Source: Prochilodus magdalenae (taxonomy: Eukaryota; Chordata; Actinopteri; Characiformes; Prochilodontidae). From it: 64,000 bases of DNA. The stretch spans positions 717,501 to 781,500 of the forward strand of contig JAMWET010000949.1 of assembly GCA_024036415.1 (NCBI GenBank). Reading direction: 5' to 3'. The notes beneath the pieces are model-generated. The model saw only the letters and a list, made by a program, of their open reading frames with translations, ran no database searches and was not told the origin of the DNA. Below, in pieces: positions 29,151 through 42,913 of the stretch (positions are counted from its first letter, which is position 1; every line of letters begins with the position of its first letter). A program made the translations under genes and the position numbers.

Positions 29151-32100
29151 TTAAGGCTGATTATATAGATGCAAGCTACTCATGAATTTATTCTGCACAT
29201 CTTCGATATCATCGGTGGTTTCAATGGGCACACTAGGTAAGGGCATGTAAGGTGAATATGGGCTATCCTCATAGTGATATGCATAGTCGCCATGGAGCGA
29301 GTTCCCATAACCCCCAACAGCACCATGCAAGGGCTCGTAGACATTGAGGTAGGGGTTGTTGTGCTGTGGATGGAGGCAAGGGATCTGCTGTAGCAGGTGG
29401 CGCTCAGCCCCTGGGCTGGGGATAGGGCTGGTGCAGGGGCTGTGCGGCATGTGGCAGGTCTGCTGGCAGCTGTTCCTCCTGGTGGGCCGGTGCAGGTCTA
29501 GCTTGGCTATAAGGGGCTTCCCGATGTCCACTTCTTTGGTCCACTGAACCTGCTCGTCCAGAGATGCGAATTGAGCCTGTAGACACACTGTGAAAACCAG
29601 TTTCTCCTGCGGAGGAGAGGAAATAAAACACATTAAGATGTAAAATGATTCTGTAAAATAAAAAACAACCTGTAAAATAATAATAAAAAGGCAGTTTAGA
29701 CTTTTCTTATTTACAGGAAGAGGAATTCAATATTTAGACGTTGTTTTAATATACTGCATGTGCACATATCCACATCCACGTTTTGACTCTGCAGTGTGAA
29801 GTACTATTGTAAGTTGTTGGAAAGGCATTGTTTGTATTTACAGATTTGGGAGCAGTACTATAAGAAGCAATGAGCTTTTTGTAGCATTATTGTTTAATTT
29901 TGGCTCTTTCCTCTCCACAAATGGCCAAAGATTAAGAAGGCCCTTCTGATGCAAATTCAGTTTCTTGGTTGAGATTAAATTCTCCTCTACTTAGTGCTGT
30001 AGAACTCACGCTCAGTCTCAGTCTGAAGACGAGTTATCAAAAGAGTCGTCTCAGTTTTAACCCATTTGGTCTTGGGCTAAGTTGAACTTAGTGCGAGTGC
30101 GATGCCTTCTTCTGATGCATACTGAAACGGAAATTATTACTGAATATCAACAAAACCATAATAAACAGATTAAACGGTCCCAATGAACTCCAACTCTTTT
30201 GTGTTCTGTCAGTCTGCACTCCCAGTATTTGCGGATAGTCTAACACATCCTTTGTCAGGGGAATCATTGCCAACATCGTGTGGCTTTAACGCAGGACATG
30301 TGGAAAGTTCACTTTGCTTTGGTCCTCGAGCAAGTCATGCACAAAGGTCCCCTGAGCCCGTTTCCACCAAAAACAGAAAAGGTAAAGGCAGAAACAAAGT
30401 GCAGCTTGTCAGGCTGAAGGGAAGAAAGCCGCAATCGGAGCGATGCCTTGCAGGTTTAGATATCTATTCACTGTTTTTGTCTCTAAATGGCAACATATAC
30501 CATGGGGGTTTCAAAATTTAATTTAAACACACCCTTAGCAGATCACACCAGAGCAGATCAAAATGTTTTCATCATGTTGTCATTGTTAATTTAATAATAA
30601 GAAATAATAAGGAACAGAGAATAAGCTCACCTTTACTTCCAGTTAAAATACAAAGCTTGACTAAGACTATAATGTAATTACAGACAACCTCTGGTGTCAA
30701 GTCTTTACTCTGACTCAGGTCTTCACCACAACACCAACTCTAATATGTCCTCTGGCGAGGTGTAATGTCTTAGTGCCAAGAAGCCAGATATGTTATTCTT
30801 GGTATCATACGCTCAACCGTTCTTTTTCCACACGTGCTGAGCTGCTGCCAAGGCTCTATTTTTCTACAGTCTGACCAGAATCTATTGTTCCAAACTGATT
30901 CTGATTTGTGGAAAGGTAAATTGTAGGAGTGGACTGTGGATGATTTCCATGCACATAACTGCTTACTGTTCCTAGTGTAACTGGTCCTGCTGCCTTTAAG
31001 TCATCTAGTGTCTTCTCATTAGTCAGAGGGTGTGTTTTGAAATTTGTCATGTTGGATTTATGTGGTGGCAATTAATTGTGGCTGTTTCTTTTGCATTACT
31101 GGGGGAATTATACTGACATGTCTGTGCTCTGGCTCTGTAGCTATTCCCATTTTCATGTAAGTCATTCATATAGTAATCAGATAATTTTTAACAGTGTCTG
31201 GGTACTTTCTTCCTTTCATTTAGTCATTTAGTTCTCTATCACCACTGAAGTACCACTAAAATAACATTTTCATCTTTAAGCCTTATTCTACCTTGAGCTT
31301 CTGTAGGGAGCTTAGTCTGGTATAGAGGCAGTGCTGGGGTAGACTGCCTGAGAGTAAGTAACTCCCTGTCTCTTCTGGGGTCTCCTTATTCATCAGCTTA
31401 GGGTCCAGATCCTACAGGAAGAGACCAACAGACAATCCATCCGTCCCATTCAAGAGTAAAGACAGCACATTCTTAATAAATATATAAGTTCTGCACTGAA
31501 TTACTGGAATGAACATCATCTTGCATATGCTTTTAACCAGTGTAACTGAAACAAGCACTCACTGAGAGGTTGATGAGATGAGCTTGGCAGGAGGATATCT
31601 CCTCTGGCTTTTGCACAATGATGGTGTAAATGACCAGCACGTTGGAGAACTCCGCCGCAAAGCCCATCTTTATCCGCACGCCGCAGTCAAAGTCCAACGT
31701 CATGCTCTCTGGTAGTTCTGGAGTACAGTCAATAGCCAAGAGTTTTATTCTGCTATCCTTACTATTTCAGTACTTTGAGAATACTTATAATATATAAAAT
31801 ATTTTTCCAGGGCAAACTTCTCCTGAGATGATTTGCATTACCATGTGCTTTAGCCCAGAGCAGACTGTGTGCCTGGGCCACGTCTGAGCAGTCTCCAGGC
31901 AAGATGGGGTCAGTTAAGGAGCGTCTCTCTGACAGACTACTGCGGATCTCGAGAGCCTGCTTCCCTTTCGTGGGGTCAAACTGGCCCATATCTACAACGC
32001 AGCACAACCCACACAAACACACAAGCCAATATCATTAGCCAGTATCATTTACAGCTGTATGCAAAAGCATGAATACATCCAATGATATGTTTTGTTGATT

Positions 32101-35100
32101 TGTGAAAATAAGCTTACACATCCTCCACAGGGAACATTTAATTATGGCACTTTTCTTCAAATGCTACTGCACAAATCCTATTTAAATGCTAAATTTAATA
32201 TCTTGGGAAACAATAATAATCCATAAACTAAATGATACGTAAAATATTTACTGCCATAACTTTTGCCCAGACCACATTTTCCCAGTATATGTCACATGTA
32301 AGAACAAACATTAATTGTGCATTAAAATATGCAGGAATTAATATGTGCTAACTTACTGTCACTAAGAAAATCAACACAACATGCTCGGGGAGCAAACGCT
32401 TTTGCATAAGACGACATACTCATTAGTAACAGGCCAACAGAAATGGTCCAAAATGACCATAAATAAAACCTTATTCCACCTTATAAGGACATTTTTGCAT
32501 ACTCCAAGTCAATACACATGTTTTTATCCAAAACAGCAACAATGTAGCTCCACACCTTCTGCCACTCTGTCCAGAAGCACTGTAATCTTTTCATCCTCCA
32601 GGAGGCGCCCTTTCAGAAACTTGATGAACACACCATTGGTGAGTCCACTTGAGCTCAACTCAAAAGCTTCAGCATCTTGACACCTTTAAAAGATGTGAGG
32701 ATCAGAAGACCTCATTAGGCTTTACTAACCCCACGCAACTCCTACATCTGATTTCCAATGTGTGAAACTGATAACTTTAACTGTAGCACCTACGTGGCAT
32801 ATCCAAACACGATGTTGGCTGTGACTTTGAGCATGACATTTGGCATGTCCTTATCATGGAAGTTTCTGAAACGACATTTACAGCATTTGTATTATTAAAA
32901 AATGACAACTTGTGTGACATAACAATTTAAAGAATGCAAGTGATCAGGCATTTAAGCATAACAACATCCATACTGACATACTAAAACCTTTTAATAAATC
33001 AAAGTTTAAACCTTAGTCAATGTTTCATCTTTTGGTCAATTGTGCCTTAAGCAGCATCTCTTTAAATCTGTTTTTTTTTTTTTGTTCACCTGTTTGTTCC
33101 TTGGCTCACCTCCTTGACCACATGGGTAAGATCTTTAATAATATGGGTCATTTTCAAAATCCATCTCAACATATGACCATAAATATTTGATCCTCTTAAA
33201 AATATCACATTTTTTTACATTATAGTAGATCGTAGATTAACATCAACATCGCAAACATTATTTTAGAACATAACAGAGCTCAATATGCTACAGCAAAAAA
33301 CGTTTTTTACAATTTTTTATGTGAAAAGTTTTTTTTGATTACCAAAATATGTCCACATGCAAGCTGCAGACATGGAAAACACCTTAATCAAAATGGTGAC
33401 ACCAACAATGACCAAACCAGAAAACAAAACAAAGAGGAAATGTGACTGGAGAATTATGCAAAACAACTTTGAAAATAAAACCTCTGTTACATTGCTATCA
33501 TTTCACTTTTTTACTGAAAACAACGCATGAGGATTTGTATAATAAATGTATTATAACAGATTTGCTTCATTAAAATGAAATCAGTGGTGCCACTTTTCCA
33601 TGATATGTAAAATATAGGCCAAGATTAAACCCTCTACAGTAATGTCTTCATATTGCTTGTTTTGTACTTCAAAAGAATTTGCTTCTTTGAATTACAACCA
33701 AAACCATGAAAAGCAATGTACATGTGAGCTGTGCGAATGCGTAATCCCTAACCAAATCATAAAACTACTACTGAAAATCTGATCTGCAAATCTGATGTGA
33801 TTCTTTATATGTCCACTCTAAGCCTCACCATTGGTTTATTTTTTACTAGACTGGGATGAGATTTGTAGTGAACATACAAGAAACTCAAGAAAAGGATAAT
33901 TTGCCATATTCATTCCCAAACACATGTTGCTGAAAGTTTCACAGGAATCAACTTATAAACATTAACAAAAAATCATTATCCAAAAAAGTAATATGCCCAC
34001 CAGTTATTACTTCCTTATAAGCAGATTTTGGGTCTGTGTGGTATTAATAAGCTCACCACACAAAAATTAGTCTACTTGTGTGTTTAAGGTGGGAGTAACT
34101 TCAGGCTCCATTACATGGCATTGCACCAGGATTATGTGGCTATAAATACCGGTGGGGTGTGTGACTGGATTTATAGATTAAGACGGCACAGTGCAGTGAA
34201 TGTCTCGTTCGATGTGTGGAATATGTGGCTGAATTTGTAGGTGTATGGAAGCGTGCAGTCGTACGTGTCTACCAGCAGTGGCAAAATCCCAGCCAACAGG
34301 AAACTCTCCTCAGAATTATGCCAGAGAAGGCATCCACCAAATCTGGCCCAACTGCACAAATGCTTTGATGCAGAGTGGACATTGACGCGACCTACATTCA
34401 GAAACTTGTCCTGTCCATGCCAATTTGAATTGCAGCTGTTGTTTGTGCTCATGAAGGAATTACACAGAATTAGGCACGTTTTACAGGTAAGATAAGATCC
34501 ACAGATCTTGCTAAATAAGCTTCAGCACTGAAAACCACTTTTTAAGATATTCAGAAAAGGCCTGTTTGAATTTGCTTCAAACATTTTTTATAGGAAGGTG
34601 TTAATATATTTACTATAGACATACAACGAATGAAAGTTGTTGTTTCTTCATCATTTAATAATTTATTAAAATAAAATATGTAGATATTTATACTACATTG
34701 AATTTAGAGTTTTGCATCCGTTGGTGATACCTGTTGAGCCTGTGCTCATTGGGTCCAGGAAATTTGCAAGCTACAGCTTGTAATGGCTTAATTAGCTGCA
34801 TACTTGATGATGTCATCTTGCTTCACGCGTGTGGATCCCTTTAGTCACACATAGGAAAAGATGTTAAAGTCCTTATGTGAATGGCAGGGGAATCCCCACA
34901 GTGGTCAAACCTCTAACTGTCAGATCCAAGCACTCATACCTAACAACCTTGCCCAGGTATAATTCAACAGAGTGCACTACAACCATTACACTGGTACGTT
35001 CCTAACACATCAGGAGTATAGAATGGGGTCGTTCTGGGTTCTGTCTACTTGACAACTCCTGTAAAATGTTTATGAAAATTTATGAATGAATGTTTTAAGT

Positions 35101-37550
35101 ACTGCTCAGTGGAAATCAATACAGCAGGGCCTTTATTACATTTCAAGGTGGACTGTATTACATTCTGGCACAGATTTACTATTTAGATTTTAAAATGCAA
35201 ATCCACATGCACTGTTTTTCAGTAAAGAGGTCAGACGACATAAAAGCAATATAACATATGTTGTTTTTGTTTTGACACATATCCTGTATGTCCACATGGA
35301 CTACTACTATATCTACCTCTATTTTTCCACTGTAATGATGGTACTGCTTTTTAAATTGACACAAATTCCTCCCCATGCATGAAGGCTAGTGTCATTCACT
35401 GCTATTAATTAGAATGAGCATTAACATTTTAACTGTTTGTATTAGCTGGAATTCATTCAAAAAACTGTATAGGTTTGTATTACCTTCATCGTTTTACTTA
35501 CTACTAAACCTTTTTACTTACTACTAAAGTTTCTCTGTAAACTGTTATGACAACCTGTTGTAGCATTAGTGAAAGTGAAAAGCTTGACTGGCAATGAAAC
35601 ATAATAGGAAAGCACTACAATGTGCAAAATAGAAATATTTATGACTATATATAATTTACATATATATCTCCAAACATTACTGTGTTGCAGAAATAAAAGG
35701 TTTGTCACTTGAAAATGTTACTAATATTTAAAATCAATGGTATCATTTATTTGCCTATCCAAAAAAGAAAAAAAAAAGGAATCATGCAGTGTTCCTCAGT
35801 TAAATGTTTTCCAAGTTGAGTCCCAATGTTTGTCATGTTAATGAGAATAACCCATAAATGTCATGATTAATTTAAATGATTAAAGTAAATTCCTATATGT
35901 TTTTTAATATTTTAAAATTGATTTTGGTTTATTGCTAGACTACAACACACAGCCTACCTTTTCCTGCACATATCCAACAGGAAGACGTTGAGTCCGGTCT
36001 CCTTTTCCTGCATCAGTTTCAGAACGCTCTGTACACATAAGCAGTTACCAGAGCGGTAGGGGTTTGGAGCATCCACAGGCACCATGAAGCTGTTTCCAAA
36101 GTTCTCATAACCATGTCCAGCATAGTACAACAAGCCTAAAGCCACAGTACAACAGAAGCATATCACGTCAGAGGTTTGCACTCACTTCACCTGAGAAACC
36201 AAGAAATAAGGAACTATAGCTTGGAAGTGAGAAATTGTCAGTTCAGCCTAAGACTGAGCCTTAGCAAAGCTTAACCCCTTAAACTACAGACTTATATTTC
36301 AGTAATATGACTTATGTAGTAACTTTTATGAAATCAAATTGTATGTAGTTATGATAAGAATAAGGTTAACAAGGTTAAAAACACCAAAACGTTTTTAAAT
36401 ATTAATGTCACCCACAATATCTATACTTTATCACAGTTCTGTTTGTACAAAGCCGTATTACCGTAAACGCCTTTGTGCAGCAGGGAGAGGAACTCCTCCA
36501 CTGCATTGCGCATCTCTGACTCAGTCAGGTCCAGGAGTGAAACCACTTTGAAGTTCAGCTGGCGAAGCAGGTTGGTGAGGTCATACACATCCACCATGGG
36601 CGCCTTTAGCTGAGGATGGTTCTGATATGACATGTTGCCAATGAGGAGGGCCACCTTGTCTGTGGCTGTGGAAAAATCATTGCCTTAAACACTCACTAAA
36701 ACATCACAACATCAGCTTTTTAATGCTGTATATCCATTTGTAAGCATTTTTTAAATTAAGTTCTTGGAAATAATAACAGCCGGTATATAAAAGAAAACAT
36801 GTTTTCATTTCTCTAATAAAGGTGACTTTCACTAATTAATCACAACATAAAAGTAATATGTAAAGCCCAACATCATGGTACGCATGGTAAAAAAGTACAT
36901 TCTTAATATTAGGCCATAAACTGTTTTGGGACAAAACCCTTCAATTAATTTCAGGTATTAATGGCAAAATATTTGACGTATTGTGGAGTGAATTTCCTCA
37001 TTACTCACCATACGGCTTCTCATAGTTGTTACCTGAAAAGGAAACAAAACCACAATTACCAAGAACATTTGTAATTTGCAACAGAAGAACGTTTAAGGAA
37101 CTAGGAGCATGTGTAAAAATAAAAGAGCTTACTTGTTCCAAAGTTAATGAAGTCATCTGGCAAAGAATTAACAAATGTATGAATGAACGAATGATCACAT
37201 AAAAATGAATACATACTTAAAGACTGATATTTTAGTGTCATGCAAGAAAACAGAACCGAGTGAAGAAGGGAAAGAGCTAATAAGAACATAAATGTCTATA
37301 AAGGTTATTTGAAGACCAAACAAATCCTTCAAACAATATTTGTTAAGGAAAGCTATACACATGTACGTAAAACTGTACATACATACATATGTGTATGTGT
37401 ATATACATACATACATACATACATATAAACCTGTGTGTTACATGTTTAAAGTATATTTAATAATAATTATTTAATAATATATTTAATTATATTTAATAAT
37501 AATTATATAATTATATATATATACACACCTTATATACACACACACACATA

Positions 37551-37604
<54 letters not shown>

Positions 37605-38970
37605 TATATACATATATATGTGTATGTGTGTGTATATAAGGTGTGTATATATATATATATAATTATATAATTATTATTAAATATAATTAAATATATTATT
37701 AAATAATTATTATCAAATATACTTCAAACATGTCATATATATAAGTTAAATATACTTCATATATGATATCCAATTAAACTACACCATTACATGCTATAAG
37801 GCATGTTTTCCTTGTTTCAGCATTTGCATGGCCTACAAGTTGAACAACACTGTTACCCACACTGTGCGAAAAATGAAAGCATTGTATTTCATCAGGATTT
37901 GACACATGCACACCATGCCTCTCAATATACGCATGTTTGACTGTATCTCACCACCACATCCTGCTTTTTCAACTGAAGTTCAGATCTATGATGTGAAGAC
38001 GTTTATGGTTGTTACTTCCCTTGAGGCGGTCAGCAAATCAATATGACAGAATGATGATGCAAGCGGGTTAATACCAGCAAAAAGTAGAGGAAATAGGTTC
38101 AAGCATGCATTAAGCATATGTTGCAATTTAGATCCAGATTTAGATTCTCAGACAGGAATTAAAGCCCAAAGTTCCCAGAAAAACATGACAGTGTTTCTTA
38201 CTGAATACCTTCAGAACATTCAGTTGCCCCTGAAAACTGGAAAGATGTCCTTGGCCCTTTTGTTTCAGATTAAAAGCAGTTAACGTCAAACTGGTCTCGA
38301 TGTACAGCAGAACGGTCTATATAATAAAGCTATAATATCATGGCTTACATTAAGTGAAGTATTGGCTTCACTGGATATAATTGTATCCAAATTGATAAAA
38401 CACATCAGATCAAACTTGTGTTGATGTATTTCAGTCATGGTGAAACAAAACACGTTTGAGTCTAACCAGTTCATCATTTCTTTAAATTTACAAACAACCA
38501 TACAGTGAGCTTTTAAGACAAGAGGGAGCTCACATACCTACGAGCACATCTACTTCATTACTCCATGTCCGCTCGTTGTTGCAGGAGATTTCACAGCGGT
38601 ATCTTCCCTGGTGCTCCAGCGACAAATACGAGATCTAAACGAACCCACATGGTTTAATGAGCATAATAAAGGGCACTGTCTCCAATATGATCTGATCCTA
38701 CATACAGTGTAGTCATTCTCTTGAATGCAACATGCGATTTAACAGACTGCCTGTGCAAATACCACTACTACTAGGTAGGGGAGAGGGCAACATGACTATA
38801 CTGTATTACTGTGATCAGTACTTTGACACTGTGACCACGGTAAATTCCATCATGATATGCTTTTCATGATACTGCCCATGCATGTTGCATTAACAGAAAG
38901 ATTTAGAGCAACAAGGTTACAACCTTAGGAATGGGATGTTCTCTAGAGGAGGCACTCAGCTAGAACATAA

Positions 38971-39009
<39 letters not shown>

Positions 39010-42000
39010 GCATCACTATAATGAAATGGTTAATGCCTTGGTTCTGTACATAACTAAATCTGTGCATCATTTCCACATTAATAATATAAAATCAATGCAA
39101 TTATTGCATTACACAGAAGAACAAAGCTGTAACGTATTTTATTCATTAATGAGGAAATTACGTTTTTAACTCAAAGAAACTAAATGCATTTTTTGTCGGC
39201 ACACAGTGTTGACTGTAAGAACAACATAGACAGGCCATAAAACATATTACTTTAGACTCGCCTCAGTACAGGCTATACATCAGTCTAATGATCAGAAGGC
39301 TGGTCAGACAGCCCTGTAAAAGGTGACCTCACATGCATATATTCAGTAGCATTCAATTATAAAACGAAATGAATCAGCATGATAAACAATCACAACACAT
39401 TGTTAACACATCACTACTAAATCAGTTTATGATTTAGCTCCTAGAACAACACTGCTGAAGGCAGAGCAAACCACAGCGAGCTACACCGATTAATAAGGAT
39501 GTAAAAAAGCTAGGCTTTCAGGGGATTCAAGTTTTGATCTGTTCTGAGACAGGTTGCACTCGGTGTTGCTGGAAATCCACAATAGCATAATTGATCCCGC
39601 TTAGATGGATGCAGTTCTGTTCAATATGTGAATATGTAAAAGCAACTACACGCATAGCTTTAAACTCTAGGTCACATTGTGCCACATTGTGCACACTGCC
39701 ACTTAATCATGAACTGTGAAGCTTTCTTTAAAAAGTATCTTTACCCACTCCTACAACTCCCAAAACCTAATCTCTCAGAAAGTCTAAAACAGCCCCTAAA
39801 TATAGGAAAGACTGTGTCTCTTACACTGTACTTCCTCTTGGTGGCATTCTTGATTGGAACCCCATTTCTGTACCACTGGTAATGTGGAAGAGGTCTTCCC
39901 ACAGCCCCACATTCCAGATATAGAGCATCTCCAACTAGCAAAGACTGAGGTTTAGGCTGAATCACCACTCTCAGACGTCCCTCAGATGGAAGAGACATCA
40001 ATCCTGGGTGGAAATGGTGATACAAAATATTATTAAATGGGCTCAACATTGCACATTCATTGGAGTTCAGAATGCTGGTTAACCAGTAATGCATCAATCC
40101 AATACACCAGCATTACATTAGCCTAATTAAATGGGCTGGATATAGTTTATACGTATTTCGTCTACATGTGATGTCTCTTAGTCATGGTCAATGTAAACTG
40201 TTCCAATGCATTTCAGTAAACTGCATAATCTATTAAATTTAAACCCTCTTTCACCTCTATGAAATAAACAAAGGAATACAATAGCTCACCATACGCTGGC
40301 ATTACATCAAGCACATCCACCTGAGCCCAATGGCTGAACTCAAAGGATTCACCGCAGTTCACCCTACAGATATAGAAGCCAGCATCTCGAAGTTGGACAG
40401 GACTCAGAACGAGGTCTGGAGAGGAACTTCCAGGAACCTGGCGGGGTTTGTTTGCTATCTGATTAATGTGAACTATTAGTAGTTGATGTTGCCAAAAAAC
40501 GAATACAGCTGTAAAGACGTACCTCTTCCTTTGCCTTGAACCATTGGTACTGTACAGCGGAGGTTCCAGCAGCATAGCAGCTGAGGCGCATGCTTTGTCC
40601 GGCAATCACAGCTACAGACTGGGGCTGAACGAGGATTTGAATTCCTGTTGATAATCATTAAAGTAAAGAAGAATAAATAAAAGCTAAACAGATTTAGCAT
40701 CTCACAGTAAAGTAAACAGCCACTAAGGTCACTAACATTCTTACAGATGCTTACACCAAGTAGTGACACATTTTAAACAGTACTACCTTCCAACACAGGA
40801 CTGTATAAAAGAGAAACCATTTTATTCTTCAGAAATTAGCAGAGTAGGTTCCCCCTATCTGGATCTCATCGTCCTTCATGCAGACCTGACAACAGGGGAA
40901 TGGAGAGCCATGATACATGCCATCAGGTCCTCCTCAGCCATTGTCCAGGTTTCTTTGCTGCTGCCATTTTTGCCTGGTCACGCTTGGTTGTCTGTACCAT
41001 CTGCTTCTGAGTTTGTGGTAGCGCCATTCTTCTACAGTCCACTGTAGTGCACCACCCAACTTCTGACACCAGTGTGGTGTGAGCATAGAGGAAGACGCAG
41101 GGAACATAGTGAATGCTCTTTAATGAACACCCCAGCTCATCACTGGTAGACATGGCCTGGAGACAGGAAGGTCACTTCTAACCACACCACCCTTTATGGT
41201 AGACAGTAAACCCACATCAGCTTCCTCTCGACCAACAACAATAAAGCCACACAAACACTAACATAATGTAACTACTAGTCAGTAGTAACTGTATAAAGTT
41301 ATTTTCCTGTACATATCTGTCTGTTACAGCTTCACAGCAGAATAGGTCATTACGGCTGTTCCTCTACTAAGGCCCATATACTATTGTTTTGCATTATGTT
41401 TTACTATTTGAGGTTAATCTACAACATTTGTATGGTTTAATTTCATGTAATGGGGGAACTTAAGTGTGGGAGGCTGAATCAAACAAATAGTTGCACCCAG
41501 AAGGAAGTGTAAGAATGCAATGCTATTCAGAAGGTGATGAATGATGATGAATTTAGACCAATATGGGCAATATAGTTATTGAGCTACACATACAGAACTT
41601 GTTTCTCTTAGTATGGCGTCAGACCGCTATGTTTCCTAATGCAGATGTCTCAGCATGGAGTTACAGGAATAGAGGTTCCTACTGGTTTGAATATTCTCAC
41701 ACGGTTCCTGCTGGTTTTGCGGTAGGGGTGAAGGTGGAGTGAGACGAGGGCTTCTGGACGAGTGACACGTGACAACAAATCCTTCAACTTAGCGCTGACC
41801 ACATGGGTTCTTTGGCCGTCTCCATCAAGACAAAAACAGGACTCCTCACTAAAAATAACCTGCTGTCATTCTGAGTCACTCCATAACTGTCTGGTACGAC
41901 ACCACTGCAGTCTTTGGCGATGCTGACGTGGTGTTAAGGGAAGTCGTTGTAATGGTTTGCATCCATGTAGTCCTGTGGTGTAACGTCTGCTAATGGTGCT

Positions 42001-42913
42001 GACACGAACAGGATAACTCATGAAGGGCATCCCTCGCTGAACATCTGCAATTGTAGCTGTTGGGTCAGTCAGGTACAGCAACCGTGCTTGTTTACGTCAC
42101 ATGCACAGCTGAGCATGAAACTTGAATCACTCTCGCAAAGCATGTCACACGAAGTCAAACCTACCCACCGAGTTTCATTCCTGTGGGAGATTCCGTCCGG
42201 ATACAAGTATTTGTGCAACTTATATGTAAATGTGTTGGTCCCTGTGACCTCACAGAAACAATGAATTCAAAACAGACAGCTTTAGCAGCATAGTTTTCAT
42301 ATATGGACTGGAAAATGTGGCTAAGTGGGGAAACGTTAACAGTGTTTACACATTGTCACCTTTCTTAATAGGGGCCCTTTAATATGATTCAATCGGAGGC
42401 TGATGTACCTGATTTAAGGCACTGAATGGCTTCATTGTGTCCCATCATCTTCAGAAACTCTACCAGGTTACCCAGGGTGCATCCTCGATCTCCCATAAGC
42501 CTTAACAGGCTGCGTGAGGGGCTGCCCTCCACCTCCAGCACCTTCAGAGAGCACATCTCCATATCATCTAAACTATGAGAGAAAATGAGAGAGAAAGTAA
42601 AACAGGCGAGAGACAGGCAGGCAAAGACACAGAGATAGAGAGATACAGAGATCGAGAGACAAAGAAATACCAAAGAAAGAGAAAAGAGGAAAAGAGAATC
42701 AGAGACATGCATAATAGTTAACATGTAACCCATCTAACGCTGTCCAGTACTGAGATCCTACCTCACTCTGAAGCGCCGGTCAGTGTTGACAGTCTCCCCG
42801 AGCTTCCTCCATCCTTTACTGTTGGCTTTGTCCAGACACTCGGAGAGCCTTTTCAGCACCGACTCCTTCAGAAAGTTGATGTTCAGTGAGTTGTCACTGG
42901 AATCCAGAGACAT
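29151..42913 (-). CDS. malt1: MALT1 paracaspase
   Basis: MALT1 is the protease and scaffold of the CARD-BCL10-MALT1 complex that carries antigen and other receptor signals to NF-kB. Sixteen coding exons on the minus strand: 42762-42913, 42409-42572, 40523-40644, 40290-40458, 39825-40003, 38538-38634, 37133-37156, 37009-37032, 36462-36659, 35958-36135, 32794-32865, 32556-32683, 31842-31991, 31563-31717, 31292-31411 and 29151-29606. Phases all agree, giving 795 aa (human 824). Domains in order: death domain (CSLKVLEVEGSPSRSLLRLM), Ig1 (LSCYAAG, DAGFYICRVNC), Ig2 (LYLECGAVGRPLPHYQWYRN, LEHQGRYRCEI), caspase-like domain (VALLIGNMSYQNHPQLKAP) with the catalytic His in YYAGHGYENFG and the Cys in FLLDMCRKR, then Ig3 (TLDFDCGVRIKMGFAAEFSN). 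The C-terminus keeps two TRAF6-type motifs, TPEETGSYL and PIETTDD. Two consecutive 24-nt microexons link Ig2 to the protease domain. Introns contain repeats and a large palindrome. Confidence 0.96.
32866..35957. other. malt1: large malt1 intron (between protease-domain exons)
   Basis: A 3.1-kb AT-rich intron. The only recognised element is a dispersed repeat at about 34190-34500. No additional exon was seen. Splicing across it joins the Cys-containing exon to NFHDKDMPNVMLKVTANIVF. Confidence 0.6.
34190..34500. repeat. dispersed repeat family C, copy 1
   Basis: Contains gtgtatggaagcgtgcagtc, cagcagtggcaaaatcccag and aaatctggcccaactgcaca. The same order of words recurs at 48310-48570 in the prlr first intron. 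No ORF is conserved between the copies, so it is probably a non-autonomous mobile element. Confidence 0.7.
37441..37732. repeat. ~292-bp near-perfect AT-rich palindrome in malt1 intron
   Basis: The left arm begins catgtttaaagtatatttaa and runs through ttatataattatatatatat acacacctt. The right arm is its reverse complement, ending atacttcaaacatg. The centre is a (TA)n run near 37586 flanked by mirrored CA/TG tracts. The outer arms differ by only a few substitutions and small indels. It lies between malt1 microexon 1 (37133-37156) and the exon at 38538. Confidence 0.9.
38966..39009. repeat. (AAAT)n microsatellite
   Basis: About eleven tandem taaa units in a malt1 intron. Confidence 0.9.
41693..42110 (-). 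pseudogene. Tc1-like transposase fragment
   Basis: Minus-strand translation gives RQHRQRLQWCRTRQLWSDSE, and downstream FSEESCFCLDGDGQRTHV, the region of the Tc1 DDE domain around the second catalytic acidic residue. The frame is broken by a TGA at 41866-41868 and both ends are missing, so the copy cannot make an active transposase. It sits in the malt1 intron between the death-domain exon and the Ig1 exon. The flank 40800-41160 is unrecognised and may be part of the same or another old element. Confidence 0.75.

Noticed and set aside
40763..41153. Short ORFs on both strands right of the malt1 Ig exons
   Set aside because: A Lys/Gln-rich translation suggests old repeat DNA, but I could not tie it to a named element, so it is not called.
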